A stretch of DNA of 64,000 bases from Cyclina sinensis. Lineage: Eukaryota; Mollusca; Bivalvia; Venerida; Veneridae. Shown here one piece after another: positions 48,262 through 58,885 of the stretch. The DNA is taken from assembly GCA_012932295.1 (NCBI GenBank), contig JAAONU010000001.1:44923134-44987133 (forward strand), given 5' to 3'. Below the pieces are notes generated by a model. The model had not been told where the DNA came from and did no database searches. It worked only from the letters and a program-made list of their open reading frames with translations. The translations under genes and the position numbers were made by a program. Position 1 is the stretch's first letter. Each line of letters begins with the position of its first letter.

Positions 48262-49148
48262 AAGAAAAGTAAAAAAAAAAGAACAAATTGTATCATGTAT
48301 CACATAAACATTAAGATTTTGTTCCATTTTGCTGTTTGCTTGCGGTTTTCGAAAAACAGAAGTAAAGCGCATATTTTTAAAAGTCATGTATTGAAGGATT
48401 TCAACCTTGGAACAGTTGCGTTAATACGGACAGCTGTATTCTAGTACCTATATTGAATTTGATCCCATCTCTTATCGCATGACCGCCACAGTTTTTGTTT
48501 GAAGACAGGCATTCTCTAAATTCCGGTAACATAACACTTTGGTGTGCTCTAAATGAGGTATCGGTACACTTTCTCGCGCATGCCCAGTTTATCATTTTAT
48601 CATGAACGTGATTGGTTCATTTTCCCAGGAGTTCATAGTTACTTTGGCTTGAAAACAGCAGGGGTACCTAATAAAGGGTATAGACCTAAAAATGTTTAAG
48701 AAAACGTAGTGGAAAAATCACGAGACAGCGTCCATCTTAAAAGAAAAGCTGTGATGGTCATGCGATAAATCAGTTATAGAATGTTATCGAGGACTTTACC
48801 GGCTGGTATCAGCGAATTGGGCGACAACACGGGTCAATCATGGAAATTAATCTCGACGTTCCGTCCTCGATAATATTCTTTAAATAATACTTAACAGACT
48901 ATGCTATTGACACTTTGTGTAAAACTTTGATCGTCTGTAGTAAGTTTCAAATAGGCACTAGTACTCTTCGAATACTTGCATTTACTGTTTGATCATTTTG
49001 TACTTTCTAGGTTGTTGAAGAATGTATTAAATTCTTTGAATTGATATTATGATAAGTTGGCAATATCACGTTTTTTTTCTTACTGAAATGCGTTTTACAT
49101 TTGAAATTATAAAAAAACACTTATAAAACGAAATGTATTTGTAAGTTG

Positions 49149-52100
49149 GAGCCTGAAAATAATAGGTGAGTCTCAGTTAATTTGTCAAAAATTGTTCTTA
49201 ACAAGGGGTGGTCAAAAAGTTTATCAAATCATGGTTATACATTTTACATTTTCATCACTAACCTTTTTTTCCTATAAAATACTCTAAGTTTCATGAGTTC
49301 GTGACCTGTTTTTTGACCTCCACATAACCCAGTTCACACTCATGCTAAATATTATCAAGACAACTTTCTCAATTTTTGGTTTGATAAAAAACAGTCCTTG
49401 AGGTTGAACTGCAAGATTTTGGATGCTGTTCTCAGCTTCACACATTATTCTTATTTCCTTAAAATCTATACAGCTATTGTATATAAACTATGCACATTTT
49501 ATAGAATTTAACTAATAAATTACATTCTCTCCTAGCAGGTGAATCATATTTGATATTGAAATATCATGCTGCTTAAAGTAATAACAACGTAATACTGATT
49601 AAAGTAATAATGACATATGGAAAGCAATATTAGTCAGATGGGCATAAATTCCACATAACCCCTACATGACTGAGAAATTCGTTTGTATTCCGTTGTAATT
49701 TACTCAGTATCCAGAGGCGAATCGCTATTTATAAAATTAAACATGTTTGTCAGTCAGGAATATTATATATTTAGTGTAAAATGTATCATGTTACTCATTT
49801 TCATTGTATAATGCACGTGACATAAAGGCCCATTGGGCCGGATGTTATATTGCGTCAGTGTAAAATATACTTGTCTTTTGAAACGCGTGTCACTTATTAA
49901 CTACATGTATTTATTTACTTTACTTTATTTACATTATAAATACATGAACACGTAACATAAGTTTATTGGTAAATTCAAAAAATGATATGTTGCGTGATTT
50001 CAATCATATGAGATTACTCGACCACGAATAATGTTTTACACTTTTATTAATTTTTCTCATGCAACAGAGTACATTTAACTAACAAAGGCTGGATAATATG
50101 TCCCTGTCCCGTTAAGTTTTCATAGCTGTCCTGAAATGTTGCACTATAATTCCGGAGAATTTTTAGTACAAACATGTCATCACAAATAGGTTTGTGTCTG
50201 TTTTCTATTTATATATATTTTGCAAGTTTTTTTGCAAGGATTTTCAGTTGTTCACATCTTTTTATAAATAACAAACAGCTATGAAAATTTATATGTTTGT
50301 GTCAGTGACAGAGTTTAATTGCTTGAAAAGTCTGTCTACATTTCCTGGTTTAAGGTTTACTAAATTAATGTGACACTTGACAATTTTTGTCTGTCTACAA
50401 TAATGGAAAGATACTTACATGCTAAGTATATTGGATTGTTGCTTCAACGGTCGTGTTAATCAATGCTTATTTTCTGCTAGCTATAAATAGAAAACAATAT
50501 AAAAAGAATGACGTCATTAGATTTTATCACTAGACTTCGTTGGTTCAATTAAGCAAGCATTTGAAATAGAACTTTCTCTCTCAGAAGCAGACTGCGATGG
50601 TTCTTTTATATAATCAAACCTTTTTTATGCCTTTTATGAAACGATATACAAATTCTAAATAGAGGAGCAGCTCTAGCAGTAAAAGTTGCTATCTCGTATA
50701 GTGTGCTTTCTTTTGTATTTTGTTTTATTTAAGTTTATGATCGTGCCGTTACTAGGATGATGTTCATTCACTGAAGGCTCAGTTGTCCGTTCTCCCACCG
50801 CTTATATTTTCGAGTTATTTTATCCCATAATACAATAAATCGTGTATTTTTTCATGTAGCGACGTCAGAAACAAAATTCAGTAACAATTGCCACTTTTTA
50901 AATTCATGGTTTTATTCCATTACTTGAGCTTTATATATAAATATAAGTTAAAAAAATGTTCTATTTAGCAAATTCAAAAATAATTGCAAAAGCAAAAATT
51001 GTGTAACCTTCTAAAAAGATGAAACGTATGCTATTATTAACGAACGGTTTTTATAATTTTTGTAAACTATGCTTTAGATAAGTGTAGCGCCTTTTTTTTC
51101 AATCTTATCACTTGATGCTGTGTCAGTGTGCCGCAAAATTGACTTTTGTGTTTCTTTTCACTTTAACACTACAATGAAAAGATTTGTGATTTATCTTATA
51201 ATTCAATAAGTCAAGAAGCAAAATAAGAGAAAGGTCTAAAACACCTGATCAGTAGTTTGACATAAAATTGATGAAACAGCGCCATACTTTGATGATTGAT
51301 TGATATAACTATGAACCTTCAATCGTCCTAATAAATATTATTAAACAAGCAGGATACAGGATGCAAAGAAATAATATGTTTCTGTTTTCTTTTAAAAATA
51401 TTGTTTCATAGAAATATGAAGATAATTCAAACATCATGAATAACTTATGATTGTGCTTTGTGTATAGATATTATACATGTATGCTATTTTGTTTTTGAAT
51501 TCGTATATATGGACATGTTATCGGCTTAGATATCATATAAACCGAGCTGTCTGGGTATCGACAGCATTTGGTAGTTTAGTATAAATACTTAAGTATTCAT
51601 TTCAAAGAACAGATAAATAAATCAGAAATCTGTCTGCAGCAGAACTGTTGATAGACACATACTGATATCTTTGACAGCAAATGTCTTTGAAGCATAAGAA
51701 AGAGATAAGTTTCTTCTGTATTTGCAGAGTTTTGACTGGGTTAAACCAAGGGGTCAATATTTCATAGGACTCTGCAAAACTGTTAAAACTGAACAGTCCC
51801 TTATTGACCTGTGTTGTACTCTCTGGTAGTAGTAAATCAACGAATTATTTTATAGTTTTATAGAACAATTTTTTTAGCACAACGCGTTTCTCTAGACTTC
51901 AAAACCTTACAAAATTTCTTATGTGCTTTTTGTTTTATTTGGTGTTTCAAATCATCTATCATGAATGTATAGACAAACTGTTATTTTCAAATGATAAATA
52001 CAATGTTCTTTTGAATATAAGTACATGTATTTCAAGTCAGTAGATTAACATTGTGCTACTACAACCATTTACAGGCATACATGTGAAAAAAATCGAAAGA

Positions 52101-54660
52101 CAAAAATGATAACAGAATAATTTAAAATATGCATCATCGAAGTGTGATACAATAAATGGCTCGTCTGATGTTTCAGAGACTGGTGTCGACAATCCTGAGT
52201 CTGCACATTGATTCTATATGCGGCTAAGCTCCCAAATTGTCAGTAATATGTGCACTGAAGATATAATATCAAGTCAGCGTTGGAGTAAGAAGTGAACACA
52301 AAGACTAGCAAGAGATATTCGTATATCACAACACGTTTATATGGTTATGACGTCAATACGTTATTGAATATCGATGCCACTGTAGGCTATCAGCAAAAGG
52401 AAAATAACTGACTTCTTCATATTTTGAGTGTTGCTCTCTCGCGTTTACTGAATGGAGTGAAAAGGTGAAGGTTAAACTTCTCTAGACCACGTTAGAATTT
52501 GCCCTATACGATAACCTTCATGCTTGTTTTGACACAAAGGAACAAACAAACAAAAAGTAGTCTAAAATCACTTTCTGAGTGAAATTATTTTGTCTCGTTT
52601 TTCTATGGAGTTTTCATATAAAAGCTATGAAGCCTAACTGTTTGATGTATTATTACAACGATTGTTTTTATCTCTTAATTTAAAATCTTTTTTCTTCGTA
52701 CATTCACCTTCAAAATGTTTTGAAATGTTCTATTCATGAATATTCGTGTCCCTATCAGATCATTTCGCCAGAGTAGTATAAAAATCTGAATTTGTACACG
52801 CCAGAATTGGATGAATTTCTCTTTTCCATTTGTCTAGTGGAAACCGGCTAATTCTGATGTCCAATATATTAACAAAAAGTAATTCCATTGAGTTAATCAT
52901 GCGTGTTTGTAGATATACTTCAAGACTTGCTTAAAGCTGTTGTGTAAGCATAATGGTCAGCTGTGCAATAATTTTCGCCTTTGTCTGAATATATCTAACA
53001 AAGATCCAAATAAATATTAATCATTTTGGCCTTAAAATGAAACGGAAAACTTTATTGAACTAATAGTTTAAAGGGATTTCCTGTCATACTAAGGTTTATA
53101 TAGCATTTTGCCTGTTCAGCTGTGTATTTTAATATAATGATAGCTTATAACAGTTTCAAATCTTTCATTACCAAAATTAAATAGTTGACTAGAAGTAAGT
53201 TTACAGCTTTTTCGATCAGAATCTTTGTTAAGATCTTTTTACTTCCGCACAATCGACGTAGGACTACTTACAAAATGACTTTTGCTGTATTTTCTTTTTT
53301 AGCTGCTAAACCGTAGACTGTCCTGACGGATCGAGGTAAAGTTTCATTGAGCTCGAATAAAATATCTTCCAAATTTCATTATTACCTGTACACTTTCTTA
53401 ACCAGAATTAAAGCTTTATATAAAACTGGTAGAGAATCAGTACTTAAATGTAGATTCAAAGACAAAGGTATCCGGCTATGTTCGGAATAAAGTCTGGTTC
53501 TGCTCTGAAATAATTTGATACACATTTTCCTCGCAAAAATAAAGGTAAAAGCAAAATATTAGTAATGCTGAAATAGCATACATAAAAACGTGTGCACAAA
53601 GTGAATTCAATATGAAAGATGACTAAAGATAGGTAGACATAAGGGAATTTTACTAAAGGGCGTTATCGACCAACAGACCCAACCTACGCCTTTTAGGAAG
53701 ATGAACTTATTTCATATTTAGCATAACGGTAATAAAACACGCAAATAGACGTTGTCAAAAACTCAAAAGCACAAGTTAATGTAACATATTGATTTGTCAG
53801 AGATGAACATGGCAGAAAGTTATATTACTTGACTGATTCAAATATAACTGCCCATTGAAAAAAAAATTGATAAGGAAATAAATTCAACCTGTAAAATTGC
53901 TGAATATGTCTAGAATTTGGGCAGGGTGCAGAAAAAAAACATGATAAGTAAATAACTATGTTGAGGTTTTCATTGTTTTTTCTTTTTTTCCCCTTTTTTT
54001 CAACATGGCTTATGTTATTTGATTGCAAGAGCAATCTTTCGTTGGTCTCTTGATTAAAGGTTTGATTAATAATTTGCAACTTGATCTACTTGTCTGCCAA
54101 CAACTGATGAAAGAAACGTTCGAGTTAAGTAGATTAGACTTTTGTTTACGTCTGTGTTAAACCATGCTCTTCTTTCTGTCAGCAAGAAATGGAAAAGGAT
54201 ACAATCATTGATTTCAACGGAAATATCATGTTTATAAGCTTTTTTTTTCACATAACAAGCATCTTTCATAATTAGCTGTACTTCTGAAACTAGAAAATAA
54301 ACGAACATTGTATCGCGTGTATCGTTTAATCTGTTTTTATACCTATTTTGATAAATGGTTAATAGTAAAAACCACAAAATAAGTGGAAAGTTTTAATTAT
54401 TTTCTATCTATCTTCAAACACTTAAATCTAAAGTAAGATAAAGTAATTTGGTGAAGATTTATGAAAAAAAAGATTGGATGATCCAAAATCAGAAAAAACA
54501 CATCATAATGTTACTTGTAACAAGAAGAAAATCAGCATTGATTTGAACAATGAAGTTTAATTTCTTTTTATTGTACCCAGCAATTTTCTTCAACCGCATA
54601 TCTGGTGATTTTGATATCATTTCCAAGCAATATACAAACGTAGTATTGATATAAATGGAA
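49149..54660 (+). repeat. Segmental duplication unit B1
   Basis: Co-linear with B2 (54,743-61,880). Anchors (B1/B2): TTGTTCTTAACA at 49,190/54,780; GATATGTTGCGTGATTTCAA at about 49,984/55,878; CTTATCACTTGATGCTGTGT at about 51,103/56,955; TGACGTCAATACG at 52,348/60,084; GATTGTCCTGACGG-type block at about 53,318/61,078; ATGAAAGAAACGTTCGAGTT at about 54,107/61,647. B1 has about 300 bp (54,290-54,590) and about 150 bp (49,803-49,950) missing from B2. No reading frame is conserved. Confidence 0.85.
50350..50520 (+). promoter_or_regulatory. TATA/CRE module, copy in B1
   Basis: CTATAAATAG at 50,481-50,490 and TGACGTCA at 50,509-50,516. A second, more diverged relative without the CRE lies at about 54,075-54,260. 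Confidence 0.4.
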
Positions 54661-56209
54661 AACGAAGTATGGTTTTGTAATTTCGATTGAGACTGATGTT
54701 CCTTGTCAAAGGAAAAAGTTCTTTTTTATCTTTATCTATTCCAGAGCCTGACTGGCGATTCTGTGTGAATTTGTCAAACATTGTTCTTAACAAAAGTGTT
54801 CAAAAAGTTTATCTAATCATGATGATTACATTTTACGTTTTCATCAATAACCTCTATTTACCTATAAAAATATTCTGACTAAGTTTCATGAGCTCGTGAC
54901 CTATTTTTTACCTCCACATGACCCAGTTCAGACTCATGCAAGATAATATCAAGAAAAACATTCTCAGCTGCTTTTATGTTTATATCAAAACTGTGACGTA
55001 TAAATTGTTCATATGGTTTTCCACTGATCAAAGCCGATGATCTTGTTTTTTACCCTTTATAACCTAGTTTTGAATTCGACAAACAGTCTGAGCAAGTTTC
55101 AGAAAGATTGAAAAAACATGAGTTACAGAGTTTCACAAAATTTTCTTTTATTTGATTTAGTGGTTTTTGATCTCATTCACACAGTTTTAAACTCATCAGT
55201 CAGAGGAAACTTGTTATGGATGGATAAAATATGTGGTCTCTAGAGTATTTACAAGTTAAAATGTTGATGAACACCCCCAGGTGAGCAGAAAATATATCTC
55301 TTCTCATAATTGTCAGCTGTTTTTGCAAGTTCTAAAATTCAACTCTGACAGTTCATGAATGTGCGAACGTTTGTGATAAGTACGTACCTATTATGTCTAT
55401 ATAAGAATCATTAAAAACAATTTTTGGTTTGGTAATTGACAGTCTTTAAGGGTGAACTGGAAGATATTGGATGCTGTGCTCATCTTCATACATTATTATT
55501 ATTTCCTGTAAATATATGCAACTATTGTATATAAACGATGTACATTTTATTGTATTCAACTAATATATTGCATTCTCTCCTAGCAAGTGTATCACATTTG
55601 ATATTGAAATATGCTGCTTAAAGTAATAACAACGTAATACTGATTAAAGTAATAATGACATGAGGAAAGCAATATTAGTCAGGTGGGCATAAATTCCACA
55701 TTACCCGTACATAACTGAGAAACTCGTTTGTATTCCGTTGTAAATTACTCACTATTCAGAGGCGAATCGCTATTTATGAAATTATACATATTTGTAAGTT
55801 AGAATTGTTATATATTTAGTGTATAATGTATCATGTTACTCATTTTCAACATAAGTTGATAAGTAAATTCAAAAAAATAATATGTTGCGTGATTTCAATC
55901 ATATGAGATTACTCGACCACGAATAATTTTCTATACTTTTATTAATTTTTCAAATGCAACAAAGTAACTAACAAAGGCTGAATAATATGTCCGCGTCCCA
56001 TAAAGTTTTCATAGCTGTCCTGAAATGTTGCACTACAATTCCGGAGAATTCTTAGTACAAACATGGCATCAGAATAAGGTTTGTGTCTGCATCTCTACTG
56101 ATATATATTTTGCAAGTTTTTTCGAAAAATTTTCAGTTACTAACAGCTAGGAAAATTTCTTTTGTTTGTGTTTACATTTCCAGGGTTAAGGTTTAATCAA
56201 TTAATGTTC

Positions 56210-56360
56210 CACTTGACATTTATTTGTCTGTCTACAATAATGGAAAGATACTTACATGCTAAGTATATTGGATGTTTGCTTCAACGCTCGTGTTAATCAA
56301 TGTTTATTTTCTGCTAGCTGCAAATAGAAAATAATACAAAAGAATGACGTCATTAGATTT
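56210..56360 (+). promoter_or_regulatory. TATA/CRE module, copy in B2
   Basis: TGACGTCA at 56,345-56,352; the TATA-like box is changed to CTGCAAATAG. A diverged relative lies at about 61,615-61,800. Confidence 0.35.
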
Positions 56361-56989
56361 TTTGTCACGAGGCATCGTTGGTAAAATAAAGCAAGCGTTT
56401 GAAAATAGAACGTTTTCTCTCAGAGGCAGACTGCGATTGATCCTTTATATAACCAAACCTATTCTTCTATGCCTTTTATGGAATGATATACAGCTTCTAG
56501 ATAGAAGAGCAGCTCTAGTGGAAAAAGTTGCTAATCTCGCACAGTGTTTTCTTTTTATTGTAGTTTATTGCTCGTCCAATTATTAGAATGGTGTTCATTC
56601 ACTGGGACGTCAGTTGTTCGCATTCCCCCATATATTCGAGTTATTTTATCCCGTAAAACAATAAACCCTGTATTTTTTCATGTAGCGATATTTGTAACAA
56701 AATTCAGTAACAATTGCCTCTTTTTAAATTGATGGTTTTATTCCATTGCTCGAGTTTTATAAAAAAATAACTTAAGTAGAAACAATCTTCTATTCAGCAA
56801 ATTAAAAAAAAATATTACAAAAGCAGAAATTGTGTCACCTTCTAAAAAGGTGATATATTTTAAACATTTACTATTTTTAACTATGTTTATCATATTTTTA
56901 AATATCAGCATCCTCTACTATTCTCTAGACAGATATCGTGTCTTTTTTTTTCAATCTTATCACTTGATGCTGTGTCAGTGACCGCAAAA

Positions 56990-58885
56990 ATATGGTGGCT
57001 GATTTGTGCCATTCGTGTTTTCGCCTCGCGACCCCGCCAAGCGAAAAGTCGAGAATTAACAAGTTAAAATGGCGGGGGCGCGGAGCGAAAACACGCTAAT
57101 TAGCGGGGGCGCGGGGCGAAAAGTCAAGATTTAATTGTAAAACCGCGGGGCCGCGAAGCGAAATATTTATTGTTATAGGGCGCTAATTAGCGTGCTGTTG
57201 TTCGCGCCCCGCCAAATTATTCTTTAAAAACTCGACTTTTCGCTCTGCGTCACCGCTAATTAGCGTGTTTTCGCTCCGCGCCCCGCCGTTTTTTGTAGTT
57301 TAAATCTCGTCTTTTCGCTCCGCGCCCCCGCGATTTTTTTTTGGACCTTGTTTGGCGCCGCCGCTAATTAGCGTGTTTTCGCCCCGCGCCCCCGCCGTTT
57401 TATTTCTTAAATGTCGCTCCGCGACCCCGCGGGACGAAGTTTTATTTCTTAAATATCGCCCCTCGCCCCCGCTTATTAGCGTGTTTTCGCCCCGCGCCCC
57501 CGCCGTTTTATTTCTTAAATCACGCCCCGCTCCCCGCTAATTAGCGTGTTTTCGCCCCGCGACCCCGCCGTTTTATTTCTTAAATCACGCCCCGCGCCCC
57601 CGCTAATTAGCGTGTTTTCGCTCCGCGCCCCGCCGTTTTTTGTAGTTTAAATCTCGTCTTTTCGCTCCGCGCCCCCGCGATTTTTTTTTGGACCTTGTTT
57701 GGCGCCGCCGCTAATTAGCGTGTTTTCGCCCCGCGCCCCCGCCGTTTTATTTCTTAAATGTCGCTCCGCGACCCCGCGGGACGAAGTTTTATTTCTTAAA
57801 TATCGCCCCTCGCCCCCGCTTATTAGCGTGTTTTCGCCCCGCGCCCCCGCCGTTTTATTTCTTAAATCACGCCCCGCTCCCCGCTAATTAGCGTGTTTTC
57901 GCCCCGCGACCCCGCCGTTTTATTTCTTAAATCACGCCCCGCGCCCCCGCTATTTAGCGTGTTTTCGCCCCGCGACCCCGCCGTTTTATTTCTTAAATCT
58001 CGCTCCGCGTCCCCGCGGTGCGAAGTTTTATTTCTTAAATCTCACCCCGCGCCCCCGCTAATTAGCGTGTTTTCGCCCCGCGACCCTGCCATTTAATTCC
58101 TTAAATATCTCTAAATCAAAAGTGAATCGATATCTATACTGTATTGAATTTTTGTTTTACCTGTTAAAATGTCACATGTTTAGAGATATGCTAGTTTACC
58201 AGAATGCATCCATGCCTGTGTTAACACACTGTGTAAAACAAACTGCGCATGCCCTACAAATAACCGGAAGACGAAAATTAAGAAATAAAACTTCGCGCCG
58301 AGGGGTCGCGGGACGAGATTTAAGAAATAAAACGGCGCGGGCGCGGGGCGAAAACACGCTAATTAGCGGGGGCGCGGGGCGAGATTTAAGAAATAAAACT
58401 TTGCCCCGCGGGGGCGCCGAGCGAGATTAAAGAAATAAAACGGCGGGGACGCGGAGCGAAACACGCTAATTATCGGGGGCGCCAAACGAGGTTTAATAGA
58501 TGTATAAAAAGGCGGGGGCGCGGAGCGAAAACACGCTAATTAGCGGGGGCGCGGCGCAAAAACACGAGATTTCAACTACAAAAACGGCGGGGGCGCGGAG
58601 CGAAAACACGCTAATTAGCGGGGGCGCAGAGCGAAAAGTCGAGGTTTTTAAGAATAATTTGGCGGGGGCGCGGACAACAGCACGCTAATTAGCGCCCTAA
58701 AACAATAAATATTTCGCTTCGCGACCCCGCCGTTTTACAATTAAATCTCGACTATTCGCCCCGCGCCCCCGCTAATTAGCGTGTTTTCGCGCCGCGCCCC
58801 CGCCATTTTAACTTGTTAATTCTCGACTTTTCGCTTGGCGGGGTCGCGGGGCGAAAACGCGAAATGGCACAAATCAGCCACCATA
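56990..58885. mobile_element. Foldback element: giant GC-rich inverted repeat
   Basis: Starts TATGGTGGCTGATTTGTGCC and ends with its inverse, GGCACAAATCAGCCACCATA. The right arm (about 58,275-58,885) pairs almost continuously with the left arm (from 56,991) over about 600 bp. The arms are built from short repeats such as GGGGGCGCGGAGCGAAAACA followed by CGCTAATTAGCG. A roughly 165-bp AT-rich loop (about 58,110-58,275) separates them. The flanks CAAAA (56,985-56,989; 58,886-58,890) may be a 5-bp target duplication. B1 at about 51,137 (CCGCAAAATTGACTTTTG) is the empty site. There is no transposase; open frames inside are by-products of the repeats. Structure fits a non-autonomous foldback transposon. 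Confidence 0.9.
57253..57946. repeat. 347-bp direct tandem duplication in the foldback left arm
   Basis: 57,253-57,599 and 57,600-57,946 appear identical to the last few bases, where CTAATTAG becomes CTATTTAG. This makes the left arm longer than the right. Confidence 0.93.

Larger units (their letters stand above)
47101..49148. other. Unique spacer between A2 and B1
   Basis: Apart from the two weak exon candidates described separately, no feature is seen. Confidence 0.5.

Noticed and set aside
56344..56586. 80-codon frame beginning at the CRE of unit B2
   Set aside because: The paralogous B1 sequence at 50,510 is frameshifted and stopped within 15 codons.
57352..58688. Proline/arginine-rich open frames in the GC-rich island
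   Set aside because: They arise from low-complexity repeats of the foldback element on both arms, with no conserved domain.
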